A stretch of DNA of 64,000 bases from Entoloma clypeatum. Taxonomy: Eukaryota > Basidiomycota > Agaricomycetes > Agaricales > Entolomataceae. The position numbers were made by a program, and so were the translations under genes. Shown piece by piece: positions 45,494 through 54,050 of the stretch (position 1 is the stretch's first letter; each line of letters begins with the position of its first letter). The DNA lies in contig OY751490.1 of NCBI GenBank assembly GCA_963565915.1, forward strand, positions 3,658,001 through 3,722,000, read 5' to 3'. The notes beneath the pieces are model-generated. The model did no database searches. It had not been told where the DNA came from and saw nothing but the letters and a program-made list of their open reading frames with translations.

Positions 45494-47549
45494 GGCCATC
45501 ACTCCGTACATACCACAGCACTGGCATCAGGCCTTAGTAGACAATGGACTCATAGCTAAGTACCCTACCATACCCACTAGTTTAATCTTTGGTTTCGACG
45601 CGGGCATCACGCGCATCTTCCACACACACACACCTCCTAACAACCCCTCCATTTCCATGTATACAGACTTTTTCCACAATATGATACACAACGAGTTCGA
45701 CAAGCAACGTTATCTGGGTCCTTTCACAAAACTGGAACTCGAAGCCGAAATCGGTCCCTTCCAAACATCACCCATGTCCATCATTCCCAAACCAGGACAA
45801 CCAGGAAAGTATAGGTTAATTCAGGACCTGTCCTTTCCACATCCAAGTCACACCAACAATAACCCATCAATCAATATCTCGATTGACACCTCCCAATTTC
45901 CTTGCTCCTGGGGAACTTTCGACACTGTCTGCAACCTCATATCCTCCCTACCTGCGGGAACCGAAGCAGCAACAAGAGATGTAGCCGAAGCATATCGCAC
46001 TGTTCCCATCAGACCAGATCAGTGGCCAGGCCTCGTAGTGCGCTTATCAGAAGATGATGAATTCGCCATCGACACATGCTGTTGCTTCGGGTTAGCCTCG
46101 TCGGCTGGAGTCCACGGCCTCATAGCAGATGCAGGGTTAGACATCATGAGAGCACGGGGCATTGGTCCCATAGCCAAGTGGGTAGATGACCACCTTTTCT
46201 TCAGGCTGCGACGAGAACATATTGAAACTTACAACATACTTCGTAATGACCTGAGGCAGACCATCATTGACAACGGAGGACAGAAGCATGAAGGGGGACG
46301 TCTATGGTTCACAGGGAGAACCTGGCCGGACAACCATGTCGAACAGTGGCACGAAGACATGAAATTCCCACTCAAAATTCTGCCCGCCCACAATCCTAAT
46401 AACATGTACGCATATGGCATGCAAGACATAGACGACATATCCGATTACCTGGGAATTCCGTGGCAGCTCACCAAAGACACACCTTTCGCCATGACGGCTG
46501 AGTTCATTGGACTTCACTGGGACCTTGAACATAAAACAGTCTCCCTCCCACACAAGAAGAATGACAAGTACCGCAAAGCCATTGTTGACTGGTCCACAAA
46601 ACGCACCCACAATCTCGATGAACTGAGGAAATTGTATGGTAAACTCCTGCATGCCTCTTATGTAATCCCACGAGGCCGCGCATACCTCACGGGTCTGGAA
46701 ATTATGTTTGGTTTATTTCACGCCGAACCCTTCAAGCCACGCACCCCACCACGATCAGTCATCAAGGACCTTGAATGGTGGACGGAGCAGTTGTCCAAAC
46801 CCCCACTCCCTCGACTCATTTCCCCACCAACCGAAATACTCGAACTTCAAGCCTTCTCGGATGCCAGCTCTACGACAGGAATCGGGATCACCCTCGGACC
46901 ACAATGGCGAGCGTGGACGCTGGCAGAGGGCTGGAAGACGGATGGCAGGGACATTGGGTGGGCCGAAGCAGTCGGCTTTGAGCTCATCGTCCTCGGGGTC
47001 ATCAAACTCCATCCCAGCATCAAGCATTTCTACATCTACGGAGACAACAAGGGAGTTGTTGAGGGTTGGTGGCGAGGTCGCAGCAAGAACCAGGCCATCA
47101 ACAACATCTTTCGACGAATTCACGACCTGGAAGAAGAATTGGGAATTAACATCCACACGCGCTACGTTCCCTCAGCTCGCAACCCAGCAGATGGTCCGTC
47201 AAGAGGCATATACCCCCCCACCCACTTCCTCCTCCCTCGTCTCGACATTCCCCCAGAAATCGCAGATCTCGTCCATGACATCTCAGACTTTCAGAGCAGG
47301 ATGGCTACTCTATCGCGACACCACGAACCAAAGCTCATCAACCTTGACGAACGACGCCAGCTCTGCCACTTACATAGCGAACTCGAACAGGAAACCCTCG
47401 AATTACTCCACCTCATCGAAAATGACAGCAGTGCTAGCCTCGGTCGGCATCGCACCACCATCAGCCCCAACCACGACCGAGATCCTAATGAGGATGAAGA
47501 CACCAGCCAACGTGATGAATGTCAACATCCCACCAGCAGATGGCCATGA
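45414..47549 (+). CDS. Ngaro reverse transcriptase / RNase H
   Basis: 711 residues, no stops. Overlaps the gag end by 80 bases in another frame; ATG 45414 (MNAQDAESAPTAPKPALSRS) is the first start, though a frameshift from gag is possible. Reverse transcriptase of the DIRS/Ngaro kind: PMSIIPKPGQPGKYRLIQDL (fingers), TRDVAEAYRTVPIRPDQW (motif A Asp), CCCFGLASSAGVHG (motif B) and KWVDDHLFFR (motif C, VDD, about 46180). RNase H follows: LQAFSDASSTTGIGI, WAEAVGFELIVLGV and FYIYGDNKGVVEGWW supply D, E and D. RYVPSARNPADGPSRG is the typical end of this domain. No methyltransferase domain, in line with Ngaro rather than DIRS. Confidence 0.9.
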   Translation: MNAQDAESAPTAPKPALSRSLALRRNEAITPYIPQHWHQALVDNGLIAKYPTIPTSLIFGFDAGITRIFHTHTPPNNPSISMYTDFFHNMIHNEFDKQRYLGPFTKLELEAEIGPFQTSPMSIIPKPGQPGKYRLIQDLSFPHPSHTNNNPSINISIDTSQFPCSWGTFDTVCNLISSLPAGTEAATRDVAEAYRTVPIRPDQWPGLVVRLSEDDEFAIDTCCCFGLASSAGVHGLIADAGLDIMRARGIGPIAKWVDDHLFFRLRREHIETYNILRNDLRQTIIDNGGQKHEGGRLWFTGRTWPDNHVEQWHEDMKFPLKILPAHNPNNMYAYGMQDIDDISDYLGIPWQLTKDTPFAMTAEFIGLHWDLEHKTVSLPHKKNDKYRKAIVDWSTKRTHNLDELRKLYGKLLHASYVIPRGRAYLTGLEIMFGLFHAEPFKPRTPPRSVIKDLEWWTEQLSKPPLPRLISPPTEILELQAFSDASSTTGIGITLGPQWRAWTLAEGWKTDGRDIGWAEAVGFELIVLGVIKLHPSIKHFYIYGDNKGVVEGWWRGRSKNQAINNIFRRIHDLEEELGINIHTRYVPSARNPADGPSRGIYPPTHFLLPRLDIPPEIADLVHDISDFQSRMATLSRHHEPKLINLDERRQLCHLHSELEQETLELLHLIENDSSASLGRHRTTISPNHDRDPNEDEDTSQRDECQHPTSRWP

Positions 47550-48670
47550 CACACCTCCCACAATCATCCTCCGTCCCCCTTGTCTTGCGAAAGACCGACT
47601 CAGGCTTTGGCGCCCAGTTACGACACGTTTACCACTCAACAACCAAGGCGAACCTCTTCCCCTCACTCAAGCAATGGTCTCTCACGTAGAACATCTTAAA
47701 AGAAGCATGGGCTTCAAGCACGGAAGAAACTTATGGATCAGATCTGGCGGCATTTCATATATTTTGCGATCACGCCGGAATCCCAGAGAGAGATCGAGCC
47801 CCAGCCTCCCGCGAACTCATTGAAGTCTTCGCCTCAGCACTAGCAGGTGTTTACTCAGTATCCACCATCACCAACTACATGGCAGCCATACGAGCATGGC
47901 ACATCATCCACGGCCTCCCCCTGGATGTACACAAACCCACCATTAACACACTTCTCAGGGCAGCCCTCAACCTCACGCCGCCCGATTCCAAGAAAGCCAA
48001 ACGTCCCCCCCTCCTCCTCTCGACAGTTTGCACCATCAAGAACCTGCTAAACTTAGCAGATCCACTCGACGCGTCAATTTACGCCTGCCTCACGACCACC
48101 TTTTGGTGCGCGGCACGTCTAGGGGAGTTCACAGTACAGAACTTAGATCACTTCAATCCCAACATACACGTCAAGCGAAAAGATGTTAAAATCATCACCG
48201 ACCGCCACGGAAACACTCAACATGTCTTCCGTCTTCCACGTACCAAGACCTCACCAGGTGGGGAGGATGTATACTGGGCAAGACAAAACAACGAAGCCGA
48301 TCCCCAAGCCGCACTCGAAAACCATTTCAAAATCAACAACCCACCTGAAGAAGCTGCGCTATTCGCCTACCGCAAGACGGGGGAACGAAAATTCCGCCCC
48401 CTCACCCGACACGCCTTCATAAGACGTCTCAACGAAGTTCTCAAAGCAACCAACCAACCACTGCTACAGGGCCACAGCATCAGGATCGGAGCCACCCTTG
48501 AATATCTCCTCCGTGGACTCCCGTTTGACGCACTAAGAGTAAAGGGAAGATGGGCCAGCGAAGCCTTCACTGTCTATCTACGAGCCCACGCAGAAATCAT
48601 GGCTCCCTATATGCAGGACAACACCACTCTAAGCGATGAGTTCCTTCGACACACCATGCCGCCCATCTGA
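47546..48670 (+). pseudogene. Ngaro tyrosine recombinase, one in-frame TAG
   Basis: The frame starts at an ATG that overlaps the reverse transcriptase stop (ATGA, 47546-47549), a layout suited to termination-reinitiation. A TAG at 47687-47689 interrupts codon 48 (SLT-stop-NILKEAWASS); after it the frame is open to 48670. The N-terminal SAM-like part reads EAWASSTEETYGSDLAAFH and ITNYMAAIRAWHIIHGLPLD. The catalytic core has the expected residues: Arg in CAARLGEFTVQN, HxxR in GHSIRIGATLEYLLRG, Trp in VKGRWASEAF and Tyr in FTVYLRAHAEIM. The recombinase inserts the circular DNA copy. The stop could be a late CAG-to-TAG change or lie in a dispensable N-terminus. Downstream ATGs (for example 47879) would give a truncated protein that keeps the catalytic core. 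Confidence 0.82.
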
Positions 48671-48758
48671 CGGAGAACCAACGCCGGAGTGCATTGACTA
48701 ATTTCATGGGGACAACTGTTCAGCGTGCGTCACTACACTCCTAATGTCTCGGGGAGCG

Positions 48759-48913
48759 CTGCTCACATTGTCCCATATCACAGACCACAGCTAGTCGGAG
48801 CCCCTAGCGGGGCCTCTCCCAAATCATGCACAATCGATAAACCACATGTATTAGTATGCCACTAAATACATTCATTTTTCGGGTTATACCTGCAGTAACG
48901 ACAGCGCCAAAGA
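48759..48913 (+). repeat. Ngaro B1 repeat
   Basis: 155 bases, CTGCTCACATTGTCCC ... CAGCGCCAAAGA, identical by eye to B2; joined without gap to A2. Confidence 0.9.
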
Positions 48914-49046
48914 GTATCAATCAAGTGAGCGAGGCATGAGGGAACTTGAGTATTGTCTTCGGCGCATCACGTGGATGCGGCATCAACTCTTTCTCTCTGC
49001 CGCATCCACGTTCCAGCAGCACGAGCTGATAAGCTCGTTTCCTTTT
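48914..49046 (+). repeat. Ngaro A2 repeat
   Basis: Second copy of the left-end repeat, GTATCAATC ... GTTTCCTTTT. Confidence 0.9.
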
Positions 49047-49162
49047 ACCCACCCTCCACTCCCTCTCCACATACCACTCCCCTGGACAGTCGTGGTAATG
49101 TGACACCGAGGACAACTGACGAGACAGTCGCAGAACAACGGTGCCTTGACCGCCCACCCGCA

Positions 49163-49317
49163 CTGCTCACATTGTCCCATATCACAGACCACAGCTAGTC
49201 GGAGCCCCTAGCGGGGCCTCTCCCAAATCATGCACAATCGATAAACCACATGTATTAGTATGCCACTAAATACATTCATTTTTCGGGTTATACCTGCAGT
49301 AACGACAGCGCCAAAGA
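49163..49317 (+). repeat. Ngaro B2 repeat (right end)
   Basis: Ends ..GCCAAAGA at 49317, followed at once by Gypsy sequence TCAACATATG. Confidence 0.9.
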
Positions 49318-50200
49318 TCAACATATGAGGGTCGTTTGGTTGTGGGAGGTGGTGTGGGAGTGACAGCTTCCAAAATAGGGTCTCCAGGTTTCCATTTCTG
49401 ATCTGACTTTTTGGGTGCATCTTTGTCGCGCACCTCAACCATGCGAACCCGGTGTTTGCGACCATTAAGGTTAATCCTGAAATCCGAGTGTTTGGTTCGA
49501 CATGCTGTTGGGCACCAGTTAAATGTTACCGCGCCGGTTGTCCAATTGATTGTGGGGTTGTGGTGTACCAACCAGTCATGTCCCAAGAGCATGTCCGTTC
49601 TCCCAATGTCCAGTACCATTGCTTCCATGGTTTCCTGATGTGCTCCCAAATCCAGTTTGACTTCGGCAAGTTGGCTCGCTTTCTGTTGTCGATTTGGTGA
49701 TCCATCCGCATTTAGAATTGCTATGGGTGGTATTCCTCGCGTGGGGAGGTTCTGTTCGCGTACTATTCTGGGATGGATGCATGTGCGTTCACATCCGCTG
49801 TCAACCTCAGGTCGGATAACCTTTGGTCCTCGTCGTGTTTTGAGCTTCGCTAACAGCCTGATTTCTCATCTTTTCGGAGGTTTATCTCCCTTCACAATCT
49901 TAGTCGACACAGCGGCTTGCTTGGCAGGGATGACAATCTTCTGATCGTCTGTGAGGCTCTTTTGGAACCTGATGTATAGTTTGGTGGCTTTCCACCACTC
50001 GTCAAAGGTGTATCTGTCCTTGAACATCCCAGGATCCTTGATGATCTTGGATGTATCCATTGTTTGTACAGCTGGGGCTTCTGCCATGTCTAGAGTCTGC
50101 GGAGGAGAAGAGGGGTCGGGTTGTTGGGATGAAGATGGGGTTCGGGATACAGGTAAGGATTGAAAATGAGTCCCTGTTCTAGGCATCTGTTCGATATCTG
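49318..50200 (-). pseudogene. G3 protease and gag remnant
   Basis: Protease region (VDSGCERTC counterpart near 49800) fused to mid-gag: codons of TDDQKI run straight into VIPAKQAAVSTKIVKGDK at about 49934, deleting about 1 kb that includes both CCHC knuckles and the gag-pol junction. FDEWWKATKLYIRFQK is retained. Confidence 0.8.
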
Positions 50201-50821
50201 ACTGCGCGGAGTCAAAAGTAAATTCGTCAGGGGACTCGTCGGCAGAATCGGTGGCAAAACGTTCAGAGTATTTCCTCTGTAAATCTCTAAGGAATCTCTG
50301 TTCCTGCGCCTCTGTTGGTCGCGAGAAGGGGTCAAGTCTCTCGTTTTGTGCCCAGCAGTTGTACTCGGTCTGTTGTTCTTCGGTGGTGAAGTGGGTGTAG
50401 ATCTGCTGCTTCGAGTAAGACGTGATGATGTGGCTCTGGGATGTCTCGATGAGAGCGTCCTAATCAATCTTCTGATAACAGTTGTCTGGACACCGATAAA
50501 CTCTCTGATCTCTGTGATCCGACCTGTCTGAGGTCCTTCTTGAACGCGAAAGCTTTCGAGTTCGTTCTGTCGGGTGTTGTAACGCGTGATCTGGTGTTGC
50601 CGAGCAAGATGGACGCTCTCTGCTATCTCGCCGTGGGGGTCATGCTCGTCGTTGTCTAGTTCTTTGTCAAGCACCTGCTGTAGGATGCAACGGATCTCCG
50701 ATTCAATGTACTGCTGGATGAGTGTAAAATCGATACTGTCTCGAGGACTTAGCTCCTCCTGTCAGGCTTCTGGCGTGCTGAATGGGTTACTGGTGAAGTC
50801 TTCAAAGAAGCACGACGTCTT
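50090..50821 (-). pseudogene. G3 ORF0
   Basis: As in G2, start codon ACG and CGA-to-TGA at 50762-50764; conserved ITEIREFIGVQTTVIRRLIR follows. Confidence 0.5.
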
Positions 50822-50878
50822 GACTCGTCTGGTAGTTGCTCTCTTCGCTCTGGGCGAACCTAACGAGATTTAGCAACT

Positions 50879-51280
50879 TGTTATGCTTAACAAACCGTTC
50901 CAAGGTTTGGGCAGAGTATGCAGGAAAGTGGAAAGGCGAAGAGCAAAGTGATTGCTAAATCTAAGGAATCTACTACAGTACAAGAGGTTTATATAGGTAC
51001 TGACTATAGGCGGTAGCGGATGAGTCAGTACTGCGGAAGGCAGTGCACATGAGTAAGGCGACTGAGGAAGGCTATGTACAGTGAGTAAGCTGACTGCGGA
51101 AAGCGAGTCAGCGCGGGAGCCAAGTATACTAAAGGGGATGAAGAAGTAATGTAATGAGTCAGACTGGGAATCGAAGGTTGCGAAAGTAGACATTAGACAT
51201 AGTAAGTTTGTAAGAGGGCGCCGAGTCGGGCCGATAAGTAAAAGATATGACGTGGTCCTCATACCGTAGAGTCCGTAACA
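50879..51280 (-). repeat. G3 5' LTR (402 bases)
   Basis: TGTTATGCTTAAC ... GAGTCCGTAACA, followed directly by Copia coding sequence (GTGTTCCTCTACAAC). PBS-type AGATTTAGCAA precedes it. Confidence 0.9.
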
Positions 51281-53118
51281 GTGTTCCTCTACAACAGAAC
51301 CCCCATGCAGCGTCTTGAATGGAAAACCCCTTACTTCAGGGTGACTAATGAGATCCCCGACATGTCAAGTGTCAGAGTCTTTGGATGCCAGGCATATGTA
51401 TATATCCCAAAAGAGAAACGGAAAAACTCCCTGGAGTCCAGATCGCGATTGATGATTTATCTCGGATCAAAACCAGGAGTCAAAGGATACCGTTTCATGG
51501 ATCCTGAAACCAATATGATTTTCATGGGTGGGAAAGCGATCTTTGATGAGAGCAAGTACCCTAGATGCCACATCGACCCTTTGCCAGAAAACCATCCAGA
51601 AATGGAAAACCCAGAACCGGCTGATGAGTTTGAGGACCTCATCCCTGGAAATGATGACAATGACAGTCATAACGAAACACCTCACAACCCTGTTCCTACC
51701 GGACAGGATCACCCTGAATCAGACGATGATTTGCCGCCTAGCGAGCCCGATGACGAGCCACGAGTACCCACTCCGGAACCTGAACAAGTACCAGATTGAC
51801 CGATCAGGGAACGACGAGTTCGGAGAATGCCAGGTAGCATCTATGGGGAAGACACCCCTGCTTCTGATCTTGAAAAAATGGATTGAAGACGTAGATTAGG
51901 CGGTCAATCGGCATGGATGAATGATCTCCTAATGGAGGCAATCTCAATCCAAGTGGGCATCATCGAAATGTCACACAAAGACATATACTCTCTTCCAAAC
52001 AAAGAAGATTGGTATGCAGCAGAACGAAAAGAGCTAGACATGCTCAAAAGCCGCAGGGTGATCATGGAGTTAGTACCCCTACCCACAGGGAGGAAAGCTC
52101 TAAGAAACAAATGGGTTTACAATGAAAAATCTGACAGGTGTCTGAAAGCGCGCCTCGTTGCAAAAGGCTTCTCACAGGTAGAAGGGATCGACTTTGATCA
52201 GTTCTTCTCACCAGTAGTGAGGTACGAGACTGTCCGGTTGATTCTGGCATTGACAGCCCTTGAAGGGTGGTTCATGACACTCTTGGACATCTCATCAGCC
52301 TTCCTCTATGGAACACTCCGGGAGGTAATTTACATGCGACAGCCTGAGGGCTACATAGTAAAAGGGAAAGAACACCTCGTGTACCGACTATACAAAGCCC
52401 TATACGGACTCAAGCAGGCCGCATTAGCCTGGTGCAGGGAACTCGATTCCTCCATGAAAAAGCTCAGCTTTGTCCGGCTTCACTCCGATGCGGGAGTTTT
52501 TATTCACACAAGTACCAAAGGGGAAACTGTAATCGCCGTCATTTATGTCGATGACTCTGCTTTTCTCGGCACAAACCGGGAATACACGCTAGAAAAGAAG
52601 AAGGCCTTCATGGCAACATGGAAATGTAGGGACCTAGGCCACTTAGTGTCTGATGGGGAACCGAAAGAATTTCTCTCAATCCAAATAAGGCAACGTGGGA
52701 AGAAAATCTTCATTAATCAAGTACCTTACCTTGAGAAAATCCTCGCACGTATGGGAATGAGCAAATCCAATGCCACCCATACCCCACTCCCGACGGGCTA
52801 CAAACCCATGAAGTCTGAAGATAAACCCAATGCGGAACTCAGATCCAAGTACCAATCCATCATCGGATCACTATTGTACTTAATGATCGGGACAAGACCC
52901 GACATTTGCTTCACCATGATCAAAATGTCCCAATTTTCCGCAAACCCTACCAAATGCCATTTAGAAGTGGCTAGGGATATTTGCAGGTATTTGAAGGCGA
53001 CAAAAGATTATGCAATCATGTACGATGGTGATTCTGGGAAAGGGATCTACGCCTTCACAGACTCCGATTGGGTGTCAGACGAAAACACCAGGAAATCCAC
53101 CACTGGTTACTTCATATC
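51281..53118 (+). mobile_element. Copia retrotransposon, 3' half (integrase end, RT, RNase H start)
   Basis: Plus-strand fragment between two Gypsy LTRs. It complements the 5' half at 38684-40885 (minus strand), with the integrase middle missing in both. The right end breaks inside the RNase H block at KSTTGYFIS. Confidence 0.86.
51281..53118 (+). pseudogene. Copia integrase C-terminus and reverse transcriptase
   Basis: Single frame with two TGA codons (51797-51799, 51884-51886), both readable as former CGA. Segments: VFLYNRTPMQRLEWKTPYF and VRVFGCQAYVYIPKEKR (integrase end); an acidic Pro-rich linker; reverse transcriptase with NKWVYNEKSDRCLKARLVAK, FMTLLDISSAFLYGTL (motif A), LYKALYGLKQAALAW and VIAVIYVDDSAFLG (motif C, YVDD, about 52555). 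QSIIGSLLYLMIGTRPDICF and YAFTDSDWVSDENTRKSTTG then begin RNase H. Truncated by the LTR at 53119. Confidence 0.88.
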
Positions 53119-53510
53119 TGTTATGCTTAACAAACCGTTCCAAGGTTCGGGCAGAGTATGCAGGAAGTGGAAAGGCGAAGAGCAAAGAATTTGCTAAATC
53201 TACTATAGTACAAGAGGTTTATATAGGTACTGACTATAGGCGATAGCGGATGAGTCAGTACTGCGGAAGGCAGTGCGCATGAGTAAGGCGACTGCGGAAG
53301 GCTATGTACAGTGAGTAAGCTGACTGCGGAAAGCGAGTCAGCGCGGGAGCGAAGTATACTAAAGGGGATGACGAAGTAATGTAATGAGTCAGACTGGGAA
53401 CCGAAGGTTGCGAAAGTAGATATTAGACATAGTAAGTTCATAAGAGGGCGCCGAGTCGGGCCGATAAGTAAAAGATATGACGTGGTCCTCATACCGTAGA
53501 GTCCGTAACA
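53119..53510 (-). repeat. G5 3' LTR (392 bases)
   Basis: Same U3 type as G2/G3 (ends AGTCCGTAACA), with a small deletion near the self-priming motif (AATTTGCTAAATCTACTATAG). Confidence 0.9.
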
Positions 53511-53544
53511 TGTTCCCCTCTCCAAGCTCTGTGTCCTCACAGAG

Positions 53545-53916
53545 TCACTGTCCCCATCCCTCATTGTTGCCGGGATCGGACCAGTTCGGACTCTCCTTGA
53601 GGCTCCAATCATAAATCAACTCCTCATTGATGGCTACGGCGAGTTCGAGGCCCTTGATAGCCAGTCGAATACGTCGATTCTCGATCACGAGGGTGCTGGT
53701 GTAATTTCCGAGAATTTGTTTTTCCTCGGGAGTCGGGGCGACGGGGAGATTGGACAGCGAGTGAAGCCGGATATGCATCTGGCGATGAAGGAGGTCGGTG
53801 AGGGAAGTTTCGAGGGCATGGATTTGGTCTCTCATGGAGAGCGCTTCGTTCATAAGGGCGGCGATGGCGGGGTTGATGTCGGTGGTGGAGGTGGAGGTAA
53901 CGGTGGTGTTGGACAT
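53545..53916 (-). CDS. Gypsy ORF3 (G5)
   Basis: Intact 123 residues: starts MSNTTVTSTSTTDINPAI, contains MRDQIHALETSLTDLLHRQ and ENRRIRLAIKGLELAVAINE, ends NNEGWGQ. Third copy of the conserved downstream ORF. Relative to G1 many positions differ but length, hydrophobic spacing and the blocks EALSMRDQIHALETS and LHRQMHIRLH are kept. Confidence 0.7.
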   Translation of the reverse strand: MSNTTVTSTSTTDINPAIAALMNEALSMRDQIHALETSLTDLLHRQMHIRLHSLSNLPVAPTPEEKQILGNYTSTLVIENRRIRLAIKGLELAVAINEELIYDWSLKESPNWSDPGNNEGWGQ

Positions 53917-54050
53917 GGCAGTGAGGATGGTTGAGAGATAGAAGAAAAAGGGGGAGGCTATATTGGGCAGGGAAAAGGACTAGAGCGGGGAACTCGGTGT
54001 GTGGTTGACTGATGAGGTCGATACTTGTCATGGATTTCGAGGGCTGTCTT

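Larger units (their letters stand above)
43111..49317 (+). mobile_element. Ngaro-type tyrosine-recombinase retrotransposon, full length
   Basis: 6207-base element on the plus strand with split direct repeats A1 (43111-43243), B1 (48759-48913), A2 (48914-49046) and B2 (49163-49317), the order A1-ORFs-B1A2B2 that defines Ngaro elements in the DIRS order. It encodes gag, reverse transcriptase/RNase H and a tyrosine recombinase instead of a DDE integrase. It sits inside Gypsy G3 between ..CAAATCGT and TCAACATATG with no base duplicated or lost, as expected for recombinase-mediated insertion of a circular intermediate. Related elements are known in Basidiomycota. Confidence 0.92.
41237..51280 (-). 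mobile_element. Gypsy chromovirus copy G3, split by an Ngaro element
   Basis: Two parts (41237-43110 and 49318-51280) of one minus-strand Gypsy copy: the left part ends ...GAGCAAATCGT and the right begins TCAACATATGAGG, contiguous in all sister copies. The 3' end from mid-integrase on (chromodomain, ORF3, 3' LTR) is missing and replaced by the inverted LTR. A 5' LTR is present at 50879-51280. Confidence 0.88.

Noticed and set aside
46708..47823. 371-codon plus-strand frame overlapping Ngaro RT and recombinase
   Set aside because: Ser/Pro-rich translation in the wrong frame; the two overlapping frames carry the RNase H and recombinase motifs.
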